DNA from: an uncultured Caryophanales bacterium
Lineage (GTDB): Bacteria; Bacillota_I; Bacilli_A; RFN20; CAG-826
DNA: 64,000 nt
NCBI GenBank assembly: GCA_946414655.1
Contig: CAMKPL010000002.1
Location: forward strand, 197,765-261,764
Reading direction: 5' to 3'
Part shown: one piece after another, positions 1-9,277 of the stretch
Position numbering within the stretch: position 1 is the first letter of the stretch
How the letters are laid out: each line of letters opens with the position of its first letter
Notes under the pieces: model-generated
Database searches by the model: none
What the model saw: only the letters and a program-made list of their open reading frames with translations
What the model was told of the DNA's origin: nothing
Translations under genes and position numbers: made by a program

Positions 1-1
1 C

Positions 2-796
2 AAAAAAGATAATCCAAACAAGAAGGTTGTTGTTCTTGGAATGCTTGTTCACAACCAAGATACTTTGAATGAACTTTCAAAGGCGGGAATCGAAACTATT
101 TATGAAGAAAAGACCTCTTTAGTAGATTTAATCGACAAAGTCGATAGAAATGCAATTGTCATTTTAACTGCTCATGGCCATTCTCGTGCGGTTGAGGAAA
201 AATTAGAACGACTCGGAATCCCATTTGTGGATGCGACTTGTCCTTTTGTTACCCTTACCGAAAACATGATTAAAAAAGCTGTTTTTGAAAACCGTGATGT
301 TCTTTACTTAGGTAAAAGAAACCATCCTGAGGCTAACGCAGCGCTTTCCATCAGTAATAAAGTTCATTTAATTGAGCCAAAAAACATTCATTTAGACGGG
401 AAATATAATCGCCCGTTACTTATTAGCCAAACGACATTTTCTAATGAAGAAATCGCTAGTGCGATTGATGTTATAAAAAATGAAATGAGTGATGTCCAAG
501 TTGTGGAGTCAATTTGTCATGCCTCAACACTACGACAAAATGCCCTCAAAAAATTATCGCAAGATGTTAAATTGATTTATGTTGTTGGAGGAAAAAACTC
601 CAATAACACAAAAACATTATTTGAAATTGCTTCTGAATCGCATCCAAACGCTGTTGTTCATATGATTCAGAATGCTTCGGAAATAAACAAAAAAGACCTT
701 TTAGGTCTTGATTATGTCGTAATCTCATCTGGAGCATCAACTCCAAAAGAGATTACAATTAAAGTTAAAGAAAAAATCAAATTGTTAATGAATTAA
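2..796 (+). CDS. ispH: 4-hydroxy-3-methylbut-2-enyl diphosphate reductase, 5' truncated by window edge
   Basis: IspH carries out the last step of the MEP isoprenoid pathway, reducing HMBPP to IPP and DMAPP with a [4Fe-4S] cluster. The reading frame is open from base 2, so the ATG at 41 in the ORF track is internal and the N-terminus with the first cluster cysteine lies outside the window. Two of the three cluster cysteines are visible in DATCPFVT and ESICHAST. The SAHG-like AHGHS, the KNSNN motif and the C-terminal SSGASTPKE are family hallmarks. The 3' end overlaps the convergent nif3-like gene by 12 bp. The family assignment is secure; only the start is missing. Confidence 0.95.
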   Translation, partial: KKDNPNKKVVVLGMLVHNQDTLNELSKAGIETIYEEKTSLVDLIDKVDRNAIVILTAHGHSRAVEEKLERLGIPFVDATCPFVTLTENMIKKAVFENRDVLYLGKRNHPEANAALSISNKVHLIEPKNIHLDGKYNRPLLISQTTFSNEEIASAIDVIKNEMSDVQVVESICHASTLRQNALKKLSQDVKLIYVVGGKNSNNTKTLFEIASESHPNAVVHMIQNASEINKKDLLGLDYVVISSGASTPKEITIKVKEKIKLLMN

Positions 797-1558
797 TTCT
801 GGTAAATCCTCATGATCGACTTCAATAACATCTAACGAAGAATCGATTGATAAGAGGATTTTTTTCATTTGTGGAATAAAAATCTTTTCCACTTCGTGGG
901 GAACATCGAGATAGTTATAGTGCTGGGCTAAAACATCGCGACGAATATGATGTGGAGTGTCTCCAGAAATATAGATATCATAACCTTCATCCATCGCGTT
1001 CTTATATTTATAAGAACCACCACCACCTAGAACAGCAACTGTTTCAATGATATCTTTTCCGCCATGAACAAGGTGAGAATATTCAAGATTAAACTTCTTT
1101 GTTGCATAGTGTGCAAAATCACGAATTTTCATTGGTTGTTTGAGCTTTCCACCGCGGCACATATAACAAGTATCTAAAGGCTTGACGTCTTCTAGTTCAA
1201 GCGCTTCAGCTAGCGCGTCATTCATTCCGCCAACGCCTTTATCAAAATTGGTGTGCATTGAATAAACAGGAATATCTAAAGCATCAACTTTTTCACATAA
1301 AACACGTTTAAACTCACAATATTTAAATACATGGTACTTTGTACCATAGATAAACGGGTGATGAGTGAGGATTAAATCTGGTTTTTCCTTCATTTGAAGA
1401 ATTTTTTCTAAGACGATTTCGTCAAAATCAAGGCAGAGTAAAACACGATGTGTATCTTCTTTTAAGCGTCCAGTCATTAGTCCAACATGATCGCCATGAT
1501 CAGCGAGGGATTTTGGAAATCTTTTGGCGAGATTTCTTAATAGTCTAATCGTGTTCAT
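785..1558 (-). CDS. NIF3-like dinuclear metal centre protein (YqfO family)
   Basis: This is a member of the Nif3/YqfO (DUF34) family, which forms hexameric toroids with a di-metal site. The biochemical role in bacteria is still unsettled. Metal-ligand motifs are visible: LTHHPFIY near residues 64-71, MHTNFDK near 101 and the C-terminal HEVEK. At 257 residues it is the short form without the inserted PII-like domain found in B. subtilis YqfO. It is the last gene of the ybeY-to-nif3 operon, starts by a 4-nt overlap with trmK, and is convergent with ispH. The trmK-nif3 pair downstream of rpoD is the normal Firmicutes order. Confidence 0.9.
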   Translation of the reverse strand: MNTIRLLRNLAKRFPKSLADHGDHVGLMTGRLKEDTHRVLLCLDFDEIVLEKILQMKEKPDLILTHHPFIYGTKYHVFKYCEFKRVLCEKVDALDIPVYSMHTNFDKGVGGMNDALAEALELEDVKPLDTCYMCRGGKLKQPMKIRDFAHYATKKFNLEYSHLVHGGKDIIETVAVLGGGGSYKYKNAMDEGYDIYISGDTPHHIRRDVLAQHYNYLDVPHEVEKIFIPQMKKILLSIDSSLDVIEVDHEDLPELIH

Positions 1559-2178
1559 AAATGTTTTAACCTTTCAATCTTGTGCGCTAACTCATTTGAG
1601 TTATTGCAGTTATAATTTCTTTGATATTGCTCTAAAAGAGCTTGTCGATATTCATTAAAAAGTGGATCTTTATTGATGTGATAACCAAACTCTAAATCGG
1701 CTGGAGCAAGTTTACTTTGGCCTCGTTTAACACTCATCACGTTATAGAAGACACCTTCTTTAATAAGAATCTCTTTTTCAAATTCGTATCCGAGGTTTTC
1801 AAGTGTTTGACGAACTAAGATTAGGTCTCGATGGGCATCCACAATGATGTATTGAACATTTTTTAGTTTCTCTTCATTCTTTATAAGAATGTCGGAAACA
1901 AGAATGCCACCCATTCCAGCTATGATCACCGTATCAACATCATCAGGAATTTTACTAATTCCATCGCTGAATGATGCAGTGATTTCGCGGTATTCTTTCG
2001 TGTTTTTCTCTAATCTAGAAAACGGACCTTTTTTATTTTCAACGGCAAAGACTTTTTGAGCAATCTTGTTTTCGACTAAATAAATCGACAGTAGTCCATG
2101 GTCGGCGCCGATGTCGGCCACCACTGCTCCTTTTTTAACTAAAGAAGCAATCGTAAAAAGTCTTTGACTTAACTTCAT
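1555..2178 (-). CDS. trmK: tRNA (adenine(22)-N1)-methyltransferase TrmK
   Basis: TrmK methylates N1 of A22 in bacterial tRNAs using S-adenosylmethionine. The 207-residue protein starts with the family signature RLFTIASLV, followed by the SAM-binding motif VADIGADHGLLS (residues 20-31) and the IAGMGG motif (about 87-92), which stands where N/D-PPY sits in other Rossmann methyltransferases. Its start touches the rpoD stop and its end overlaps nif3, so translation is probably coupled. Length and position fit the Firmicutes family. Confidence 0.93.
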   Translation of the reverse strand: MKLSQRLFTIASLVKKGAVVADIGADHGLLSIYLVENKIAQKVFAVENKKGPFSRLEKNTKEYREITASFSDGISKIPDDVDTVIIAGMGGILVSDILIKNEEKLKNVQYIIVDAHRDLILVRQTLENLGYEFEKEILIKEGVFYNVMSVKRGQSKLAPADLEFGYHINKDPLFNEYRQALLEQYQRNYNCNNSNELAHKIERLKHL

Positions 2179-3467
2179 TAGGAACGATATCCTCGGTAAT
2201 CTCCGAGCTTTTTAGCTCGGTTTGGATGACGAAGTTTCTTGATCGCTTTCGCTTCAATTTGACGAATACGTTCACGAGTAACGTTAAATTCTTTACCGAC
2301 TTCTTCAAGAGTTCTTGGATGGTTATCTTCTAATCCGTAACGAAGTTTGAGAACCTTTTGTTCTCTTTCGGTGAGATCAGACATAACTTCATAAAGTTCA
2401 TCCTTAAGAAGTGATTTGGTTGTGTATTCATTTGGTGTTTCAACTTCCTTATCTTCAAGAAAATCACCTAAGTGGGAATCGTCTTCTTCCCCGATTGGAG
2501 TCTCTAAAGAGACTGGTTCTTGGTTAATTCGTTGAATTTCACGAATTCGGTCAGCACTTAATGCCCCTTCAAGACGATCAGAAATTTCTTCTGCGGTTGG
2601 TTCACGTCCTAACTCTTGGACGAGTTGACGTTGAGCGCGGGTAATCTTATAGATTGTTTCCACCATATGAACCGGAATTCGGATGGTTCGGGCTTGGTCA
2701 GCAATCGCCCGAGCGATCGCTTGACGAATCCACCATGTGGCGTATGTTGAGAACTTAAATCCTTTGGTGTAATCGAATTTATCAACGGCCTTGATTAAAC
2801 CCATATTTCCTTCCTGGATAAGGTCTAAGAAAGGCATACCACGACCAGCATATCGCTTTGCGATAGCGATAACTAAACGAAGGTTGGCTTGAATGAGATC
2901 TTGCTTGGCTTGTTCATCACCAGCAGCAATTCTTTTGGCTAGTTCAGTTTCTTGTTGAGCAGTTAATAATGGGACTTTGCCAATTTCGCGAAGATATATC
3001 TTTACAGAGTCATTAACCTTCACATCTCCAACAATCATCTTGGATAAGTCGGCAGTAACTTCTTCTTCATCGATTTCTTCCTCTCCAAGCATGTCATCAT
3101 CAGCTAGATCCATTCCTGCTTCATTCATTTTTGATTCATCAAAGTCGATATCTTCCATATCTCCTTCTTCATCAGAAATAACGTTGACCTTGTTGTTTTG
3201 GAAATAAGTAATAATACCTTCGTAATCCTCATCGGTGAGGTCAAGCATTGATGTGGCGTCATAGATTTCTTCTTGCTCGATGGTGTTATCGTTTTCTTTC
3301 GCCTTTTTAAGAAGATCTTTTTTGATTGCTTCTAAAACGTGGGCTTGATCAACGTCTTCTTCACCATCATCTTCTGAAGATTTAGTAACTTTCTTAGCCT
3401 TGGTTGGTTTAATTTCCTTCTTTGCTTTGGCCTTTTTAGCGGCCTTTTTTGTTTCTTCCTTTGCCAT
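2178..3467 (-). CDS. rpoD: RNA polymerase primary sigma factor (sigma-70/SigA)
   Basis: This is the housekeeping sigma factor. The ORF track starts upstream at 3569 inside dnaG, but the ATG at 3467 (MAKEETKK) has a strong AAAGGAAGGAAGAG ribosome-binding site, giving 429 residues. The first 45 residues are a Lys/Ala-rich basic segment, followed by region 1.1 and an acidic stretch. Region 2 shows [19 protein letters not shown] and the -10 recognition helix [15 protein letters not shown]. Region 4 ends in [20 protein letters not shown], the -35 reading helix-turn-helix. It lies 25 nt after dnaG in the classic macromolecular-synthesis order. Confidence 0.96.
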   Translation of the reverse strand: MAKEETKKAAKKAKAKKEIKPTKAKKVTKSSEDDGEEDVDQAHVLEAIKKDLLKKAKENDNTIEQEEIYDATSMLDLTDEDYEGIITYFQNNKVNVISDEEGDMEDIDFDESKMNEAGMDLADDDMLGEEEIDEEEVTADLSKMIVGDVKVNDSVKIYLREIGKVPLLTAQQETELAKRIAAGDEQAKQDLIQANLRLVIAIAKRYAGRGMPFLDLIQEGNMGLIKAVDKFDYTKGFKFSTYATWWIRQAIARAIADQARTIRIPVHMVETIYKITRAQRQLVQELGREPTAEEISDRLEGALSADRIREIQRINQEPVSLETPIGEEDDSHLGDFLEDKEVETPNEYTTKSLLKDELYEVMSDLTEREQKVLKLRYGLEDNHPRTLEEVGKEFNVTRERIRQIEAKAIKKLRHPNRAKKLGDYRGYRS

Positions 3468-3492
3468 AACTCTTCCTTCCTTTAATCGTGGC

Positions 3493-5304
3493 TTATTTGC
3501 CGTTTTTCGTGGTTCGTTTGATATATTCATCCATGAGCCGTGCCTGCTCGTGAGCGCTTTTTCCTTCAAAAGCTTTCAGTAGCGTGTTTCTCTCATAGAC
3601 TTTCGTTCTTTCTTCAGCAATGATTTTTTCACAATCCTTTAGTGCTTCTAAAGAATATTTGATTGTGGAAATTTTAAACGATAACTTTGTTAACAAATTA
3701 ATCACGTCTTCCTTAAGATCAACATTTGATAGTGAAACAATGTCAATCAGCGCACTTGGGGAAACTGGTGCATCAGGATAGTTGTGGACATAGTCCACGA
3801 TGAAGTTTGCTAACACACGATACGTTTCATTATAGAAATACTTAATATGCTCTTCGAAAAAAATAACAGCGTCCTTCTCAACCATCATTTGTTCAATGAC
3901 CATACTTTCAGCGATTTCTAAACGTCGGAGTTCCTTTGGAACATTTTTGGTTTTATTCTCAATAATCACATCAGTTTTATTACTCATCTGAACTGGTTTT
4001 TTACCGTCTTTATATTTTTGGACAAGATTACGAATCGCTTGTGATGAGAAACCAGTAATCTTTTCTAGTTTATAAATATAATTGTCAGCATCAAGTTCAG
4101 ATTTTTGTGTAGCAATCATTGGGACAAAGTGATTAATCACTTTCTTCTTATCTTCGCTCGAGCCAAGAGGTGATGTTGTTTCGTAGTAGTTGATAATGAA
4201 ATCAAATGGATCAACTAACGAATTAACATATGTTTTTAAAGCCTCTGGTCCATCTTGTTTGAGGATTTCGTCAGGGTCGCGAAGCTCTCCAGCTTTGCTG
4301 ACATATCTTGCGTGGATACGTGCTTCATTAAGTTGAGAGATGATTTTCATCATTGCTTCTTGGCCTGGGCGGTCACCATCTAGACAGACACGGACCTCTA
4401 CATTAAGCTTACGTAATTCATTAATGTGTTGGGTTGTCAACTTTGTTGACATTAAAGCAACACATGAGGTCACACCGATGCTATCAAGAGCAAAAACATC
4501 CATAAATCCTTCAACAATATAGATATAGCCATCATGTTTCACAGTCTGTTTAGCGTTGTTATAGTTGTATAAAACATTACCTTTGGTAAAGATTCGCGTT
4601 TCAGGGGAATTTACATATTTTGGAGCATCATCTCCACTGGTCATTTTACGAGCTGAAAAACCGACAACTTGTCCGCTCTTATCGCAGATTGGGAAGATGA
4701 GTCTTCCAGCATTATTGTCGCTCATGCCACTAGTTTGTAGTAAAGCGATACCTGTATCTTGGATGTTCTTAAAAGAAAATCCTTTTTGTTTCAAGTAGTC
4801 AATTGTTAGTTTTCCATCGCTTAAGGAATAACCTAATCCGAATTTGGTTTGTTGATCATTGCTAATTTGTCTTTTCTCGAGATAATCTCGAGCTACTTTA
4901 CCTTCATCAGTCATTAAACAATATTTATAGAACTTATGAAGTTCAGTAATACAGTTATAGATTGGAACTAAATCGGTATCGACTGGTTTTTGATATGTCT
5001 TCTTATGAAGACGTGGATCATCATAACCAATAATTTCGGCTACTTTACGAACCGATTCTTCGAAGGTGCATTTTTCATACTTTTGTACGAATGTAAAAAC
5101 ATCACCACCAATATTGTCAACAAAACATCTAAATGTTTGATGTTCTTTAGAAATCTGCATTGATGGCTTATGGTCATCATGGAATGGGCAGATACAAACA
5201 TAATTGCGTCCTTTCTTTTGAACGCTTGGCAAAAAATACGAGATGATATCAACAATATCAGCACGTTCTTTAATTTCTTTTAAAACATCATAATCAATTG
5301 CCAT
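3493..5304 (-). CDS. dnaG: DNA primase DnaG, with a Cys-to-Asp change in the zinc-binding motif
   Basis: DnaG makes the RNA primers for replication. The 603-residue protein has the CHC2-type zinc-binding domain (about 1-100), the TOPRIM catalytic core with [11 protein letters not shown] near 260 and [11 protein letters not shown] near 310, and a C-terminal helicase-interaction region. The zinc motif is odd: the first pair is CPFH (C39, H42), but the second pair, normally CFGC, reads CFVD, so the fourth ligand is Asp63. The start MAIDYD fits the family. There is no Shine-Dalgarno; a TATAAA box sits 8 nt upstream of the ATG, although I see no good -35. Confidence 0.95.
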   Translation of the reverse strand: MAIDYDVLKEIKERADIVDIISYFLPSVQKKGRNYVCICPFHDDHKPSMQISKEHQTFRCFVDNIGGDVFTFVQKYEKCTFEESVRKVAEIIGYDDPRLHKKTYQKPVDTDLVPIYNCITELHKFYKYCLMTDEGKVARDYLEKRQISNDQQTKFGLGYSLSDGKLTIDYLKQKGFSFKNIQDTGIALLQTSGMSDNNAGRLIFPICDKSGQVVGFSARKMTSGDDAPKYVNSPETRIFTKGNVLYNYNNAKQTVKHDGYIYIVEGFMDVFALDSIGVTSCVALMSTKLTTQHINELRKLNVEVRVCLDGDRPGQEAMMKIISQLNEARIHARYVSKAGELRDPDEILKQDGPEALKTYVNSLVDPFDFIINYYETTSPLGSSEDKKKVINHFVPMIATQKSELDADNYIYKLEKITGFSSQAIRNLVQKYKDGKKPVQMSNKTDVIIENKTKNVPKELRRLEIAESMVIEQMMVEKDAVIFFEEHIKYFYNETYRVLANFIVDYVHNYPDAPVSPSALIDIVSLSNVDLKEDVINLLTKLSFKISTIKYSLEALKDCEKIIAEERTKVYERNTLLKAFEGKSAHEQARLMDEYIKRTTKNGK

Positions 5305-5345
5305 AAACTATGTTTATAATCTACTAAATATTTACTAATTAATTA

Positions 5346-6713
5346 CTAATCAATAACTTTGCTTTCTAAGAATTCTCTAACCTTTTCAATCGGCATTCTT
5401 TCTTGCTTCATGCTGTCACGATCACGTACAGTCACACATCCATCGTTAGCAGTTTCAAAGTCTACTGTTATACAGTAAGGTGTGCCAATAGCATCTTGTC
5501 TACGGTAGCGTTTTCCAATGCTTGCGGTTTCATCATAAGTGACAGAGAAGTATTTATTTAGCATTGCTAAAACTTCCTTTGCTTGTTCATTGAGCTGCTT
5601 GCTTAATGGAAGAACCGCTGCTAAATATGGAGCAACTTTTGGACTGAAATGCATCACAATACGTTTGTCATTTTCGAGTTGTTCAACATCGTATGCTTCG
5701 CATGCGAGCATAAGGAAGATTCTTTCGACACCCATTGAAGGTTCGATACAATATGGAACATATTTTTCGTTCGTTTCTGGATCGAGATATTCGAGTGATT
5801 GTCCGCTGGCATCCATATGGCGTTTTAGATCATAATCTGTTCTATCGGCTACGCCGAGAATCTCTCCCCAACCAAATGGGAACTTATATTCAACGTCACA
5901 TGTTGCTTTACTATAGAAAGCAAGCTCTTCTGGTTCATGATCTCTATAGCGAAGATTTTCTTCTTTAATATTGAATGATTCGAGGAAATGTAAACAATAT
6001 TCTTTCCAATAGGAAAACCACTCTAAATCAGTTCCAGGCTTACAGAAAAATTCCATTTCCATTTGTTCAAATTCGCGAACGCGGAAAATGAAGTTTCCTG
6101 GAGTAATTTCATTGCGGAATGATTTACCAATATTGCAGATACCAAATGGAATTTTGCGACGAGATGTTCTCTGAACATTTTTAAAATTAACGAATATACC
6201 TTGAGCAGTTTCAGGACGAAGATAGACGAGTGATTCGCTTGCTTCAGTAACTCCAATGTGTGTGCGAAACATCATATTGAACTGACGAATGTCAGTAAAG
6301 TTTGATTTTCCACAAACTGGACATTTAACCTTCTTTTCACGAATAAATGCCATCAATTGATCATTGTTCATCTTATGAACATCAACATCTGGATATTGTT
6401 CTTCGATAAGGTTGTCAGCACGGTGACGAGCATGACATTCCTTGCAGTCAATTAACGGATCGGCAAAAGTAGCAACGTGTCCCGTTGCTTTCCAAACGCC
6501 AGGATTCATTAGAATCGCTGCATCAACTCCAACATTTGTTGGAGATTCATGAACAAACTTTTTCCACCAGAGCTTTTTAATGTTATTTTTTAATTCAACG
6601 CCTAAAGGACCGAAATCCCAGGAGTTGGATAGTCCACCATAGATTTCACTATCTTGGTAGACAAAACCGCTCGTGATTAAATGATTTACGATTTCGTCAA
6701 ATTTCTTTTCCAT
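5346..6713 (-). CDS. glyS: Glycyl-tRNA synthetase, single-chain dimeric type
   Basis: This class II synthetase charges tRNA-Gly. It is the alpha2 (eukaryote/archaea-like, also Bacillus and mycoplasma) type, not the two-subunit GlyQ/GlyS. Motif 1 and 2 regions include [18 protein letters not shown] and motif 3 is [13 protein letters not shown] zinc-ribbon-like insertion has CKECHARH and CPVCGKSN. I moved the start from the track's 6764 to the ATG at 6713 (MEKKFDEI), which is preceded by GAGGT. The result is 455 residues, normal for the family. It lies between recO and dnaG, as in many Firmicutes. Confidence 0.95.
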   Translation of the reverse strand: MEKKFDEIVNHLITSGFVYQDSEIYGGLSNSWDFGPLGVELKNNIKKLWWKKFVHESPTNVGVDAAILMNPGVWKATGHVATFADPLIDCKECHARHRADNLIEEQYPDVDVHKMNNDQLMAFIREKKVKCPVCGKSNFTDIRQFNMMFRTHIGVTEASESLVYLRPETAQGIFVNFKNVQRTSRRKIPFGICNIGKSFRNEITPGNFIFRVREFEQMEMEFFCKPGTDLEWFSYWKEYCLHFLESFNIKEENLRYRDHEPEELAFYSKATCDVEYKFPFGWGEILGVADRTDYDLKRHMDASGQSLEYLDPETNEKYVPYCIEPSMGVERIFLMLACEAYDVEQLENDKRIVMHFSPKVAPYLAAVLPLSKQLNEQAKEVLAMLNKYFSVTYDETASIGKRYRRQDAIGTPYCITVDFETANDGCVTVRDRDSMKQERMPIEKVREFLESKVID

Positions 6714-6745
6714 TTTGGTTACCTCAATAAAATTGAATGCTAAAT

Positions 6746-6774
6746 ATAATGTGTTTGAAAGCACATCTTGTCAA
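6746..6774 (-). promoter_or_regulatory. Putative promoter of glyS
   Basis: On the minus strand there is a consensus TTGACA (6769-6774), a 17-nt spacer and CATTAT (6746-6751); a 19-nt spacing to TTATAT is an alternative. It sits in the 93-nt recO-glyS gap, so the second half of the operon (glyS-dnaG-rpoD-trmK-nif3) probably has its own promoter. Confidence 0.55.
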
Positions 6775-6806
6775 CCTACTATGAGTGTATTTTAGTGAAT
6801 TTTTAG

Positions 6807-7520
6807 TTAATTTTGAAGTAATTTCAGTGAATTTAAAGAAAATTCAACTGTTCCTAGAATGAATTCCTCAAGTAGAGAGAGAATAACGAGACATTCATCT
6901 TTCTCAAAAGAGATATGGTCATACAATTCGGGCTGGACCATAAAAATATAACGGATTATTTTTAATAAACGTGGTGATAATTTAGCCCCGTTTTGGCCAT
7001 CAAAACAATTTCGACAGATAAATCCTCCAGTTGAAGTGTTTACCGCCACTATGTCGTCTTTTTGACCACATTTTTGGCATTCTTTAATGTTCCAGCCATA
7101 TCCTGATTCATTCAAAATGAAGGCCAGATAGATAATTGCCAAAGTATAATGATCAAAACCTTGTTCTAAAAGTTCAACAATGCGTTTGATTGGTTTATAA
7201 GCTTTATAGAGTTCTTTTTCCGGAAGAAACTTAATTGTCACTTCGCTTAAATAATCAAACATCAGTAAGCCTTGATAAGATTCTCGAAGCTTTGAATGAG
7301 AATTCACAACGTTTCCTGTCTTTAATGACAGGCCATCTTTGGTTTTCATGATGTCAAAGTGTGATTCGGCAAAAGGAAGTAAACTAAAAGAATTCTTTGA
7401 GTGGATTTTACGAACCCCACGAGCTAAAAAAGAAAACGATGATCGTTCGTTAATAACGTTGACCATTGCATCATAATCTCGGAATGGATTTAGACGTAGA
7501 ACAAGACCATCGATTTCCAT
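6807..7520 (-). CDS. recO: DNA repair protein RecO
   Basis: RecO loads RecA onto SSB-coated DNA together with RecR. The N-terminal OB-fold begins DGLVLRLNPFRDYD, a typical RecO start, and the helical C-domain carries a four-cysteine zinc site, CQKCG near residue 152 and CRNCF near 172. The length (237) is normal. The start overlaps the era stop by one base, as in the usual era-recO pair. Confidence 0.92.
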   Translation of the reverse strand: MEIDGLVLRLNPFRDYDAMVNVINERSSFSFLARGVRKIHSKNSFSLLPFAESHFDIMKTKDGLSLKTGNVVNSHSKLRESYQGLLMFDYLSEVTIKFLPEKELYKAYKPIKRIVELLEQGFDHYTLAIIYLAFILNESGYGWNIKECQKCGQKDDIVAVNTSTGGFICRNCFDGQNGAKLSPRLLKIIRYIFMVQPELYDHISFEKDECLVILSLLEEFILGTVEFSLNSLKLLQN

Positions 7521-8392
7521 TATTTGTATCCTAATTCTTTTAATAATCTTTGATTATTGAGCCAATCCTCTTTTACAGAAACGAATAATTCAAGAAAGAT
7601 TCTCTTTCCATAATACTCTTCAAGATCTTCGCGAGCTTTCATTCCAATAGCTTTAATTCGCTTGCCATTTTTGCCAATCACAATACCTTTGTGCGATTCT
7701 TTATCAACTATAATAGTTGAACGAATAATACATTTGTCTTTTTGATTCTTAATATCGTCGACACGAACAGCAAGATTATGTGGAACTTCGTCTTTGAGAA
7801 GTTTTAGAAGCTTTTCACGAATCACTTCCGAAACAAAGAATGATGGATCTTTATCGGTGAGAGCATCTTTTTCAAAATATCGCGGTCCTTCTTTGATAAG
7901 AGGTTTAATTTTCTCTAAAAGAGAATCGATACCAAAGTTTTCGATTGCAGACATCTCGATAATTACTGCTTTTGGATAGACTTCATGATATTTTGCTTTG
8001 ATTTCTTCAACCTCTGGTAAACGTAACAAATCAATTTTATTAATTACTACAAACAAAGGTGTCTTTTTATCAATCTTGTCTTCAATAACTTGGTCGCCAG
8101 CATCAAATTTTCTTGAACCATCCACCACAAGCACGATCGCATCAACATCTTTAGTTGAAGCAAAGGCTTGTTGGTTCATATATCGTCCAAGGGAATGATG
8201 GGCTAAATGAATTCCTGGAGTGTCAATGAAGATAATTTGGTATTCGTCATCATCATAAATCCCCTTAATGGAATTGCGAGTTGTTTGGGCTTTTTCAGTC
8301 ACAATTGAAAGTTTTCGCTCTAAAAGAGCGTTGATGATTGTTGATTTACCAGCGTTTGGTCGGCCAATAATTGCGACAAAGCCACTTTTCAT
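7520..8392 (-). CDS. era: GTPase Era
   Basis: Era is an essential GTPase that binds the 3' end of 16S rRNA and helps 30S assembly. It has the Walker A G1 motif GRPNAGKST (residues 10-18), G3 DTPGIH, G4 NKID and G5 SAIENFG, then a C-terminal KH domain with VIGKNGKRIKAIG. The 290-residue length is standard. It overlaps cdd and recO by single bases. Confidence 0.97.
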   Translation of the reverse strand: MKSGFVAIIGRPNAGKSTIINALLERKLSIVTEKAQTTRNSIKGIYDDDEYQIIFIDTPGIHLAHHSLGRYMNQQAFASTKDVDAIVLVVDGSRKFDAGDQVIEDKIDKKTPLFVVINKIDLLRLPEVEEIKAKYHEVYPKAVIIEMSAIENFGIDSLLEKIKPLIKEGPRYFEKDALTDKDPSFFVSEVIREKLLKLLKDEVPHNLAVRVDDIKNQKDKCIIRSTIIVDKESHKGIVIGKNGKRIKAIGMKAREDLEEYYGKRIFLELFVSVKEDWLNNQRLLKELGYK

Positions 8393-8793
8393 TATTTGAG
8401 ATCGTCAGCAGAGAAGGCATATGGAAGAAGTTCTTTGATTGTTGTTTCTTCAACTTGCCCTTTGAGATTAGACATATAAATTGGAGCACTACTTGGGAAA
8501 ATTTCGCTTAAAACTTGGCGGCAGGCTCCACATGGTGAGCATGGATCATCTGAAGCGGCACAAAGTGCCATAGCGACAAAATCTTCTTTTTTCTTTCCGT
8601 GCATATAGGCGTTATAAAGAGCGTTTCTTTCAGCACACATGCAAAGTGGGTAAGAAGAGTTTTCTATGTTTGCTCCAACATAAACTTCTCCATCTTTACA
8701 AAGTAAAGCGGCTCCGACAGCAAAGTTGGAATATGGAGAATAAGAAAGTTTACGGGCTTCCTTAGCTCTTTCGATTAGTTCTTCTTTTGTCAT
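8392..8793 (-). CDS. cdd: Cytidine deaminase
   Basis: This enzyme of pyrimidine salvage deaminates cytidine and deoxycytidine. The small homotetrameric type (133 residues) is shown by the zinc motif CAERNALYNA (His replaced by Cys as in the tetrameric class) and PCGACRQVLSE, plus the substrate-binding NFAVGAALL and ENSSYPLCMC. Its ATG overlaps the ybeY stop as ATGA. cdd between ybeY and era is the common Firmicutes order. Confidence 0.95.
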   Translation of the reverse strand: MTKEELIERAKEARKLSYSPYSNFAVGAALLCKDGEVYVGANIENSSYPLCMCAERNALYNAYMHGKKKEDFVAMALCAASDDPCSPCGACRQVLSEIFPSSAPIYMSNLKGQVEETTIKELLPYAFSADDLK

Positions 8794-9242
8794 TTTCGAC
8801 CTCCAAGGATTTCATCCTGTAATGCAAACATCTTCACTTCGTCTTTTTTTGTCATGTGGTCATAACCAAGTAAATGGAGCAAACCATGAACGAACAGGAA
8901 TGAGAATTCTCTTTTTAGAGAATGTTCATATTCTTTAGCTTGTTCTTCGGCTTTCTCAAACGAAATGAGAATTGTTCCCAATGAAATCTGATTTTGACCA
9001 ACAAGAGTTGTTTCGTCTTTGTCATCTAAGAAAGCAAAGCTAATGACATCAGTTGGACGATCAACACCGCGATAAGTCTTGTTTATTTGATGAATAAACT
9101 TGTTATCAACGATATTCACATCAACTAAGTATTCATCTTTAAGATGAAGGTGATTAAAAACTTTTTTCGCAAGGTCATTAAAGACGGAGTCGTACTCGTC
9201 ATAGGTTTTTGGACCTTGGTTGATGTAGTCGAGTTCAATCAT
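8790..9242 (-). CDS. ybeY: Endoribonuclease YbeY (16S rRNA maturation)
   Basis: YbeY is a zinc-dependent endoribonuclease needed for 16S rRNA 3'-end processing and ribosome quality control. The metal motif HGLLHLLGYDH (about residues 115-125) is intact and the upstream YRGVDRPTDVISFAF signature is present. It opens the operon. phoH, the usual upstream partner, is absent. There is no Shine-Dalgarno; an extended -10 TGTTATAAT lies 9 nt before the ATG, pointing to an almost leaderless transcript. Confidence 0.94.
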   Translation of the reverse strand: MIELDYINQGPKTYDEYDSVFNDLAKKVFNHLHLKDEYLVDVNIVDNKFIHQINKTYRGVDRPTDVISFAFLDDKDETTLVGQNQISLGTILISFEKAEEQAKEYEHSLKREFSFLFVHGLLHLLGYDHMTKKDEVKMFALQDEILGGRK

Positions 9243-9251
9243 TGGGCCGAT

Positions 9252-9260
9252 ATTATAACA
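9252..9260 (-). promoter_or_regulatory. Extended -10 element in front of ybeY (near-leaderless)
   Basis: TGTTATAAT reads towards ybeY with TATAAT at 9252-9257 and the ATG at 9242, a 9-nt gap. Transcription would begin about 2 nt before the start codon. I see no convincing -35, which extended -10 promoters can do without. Confidence 0.5.
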
Positions 9261-9277
9261 TGTTTTATAAAACTAGT

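Noticed and set aside
3400-3582. ORFs opposite the rpoD and dnaG region on the plus strand
   Set aside because: Shadows of the Lys/Ala-rich rpoD N-terminus; no ribosome-binding site and no recognisable domain.
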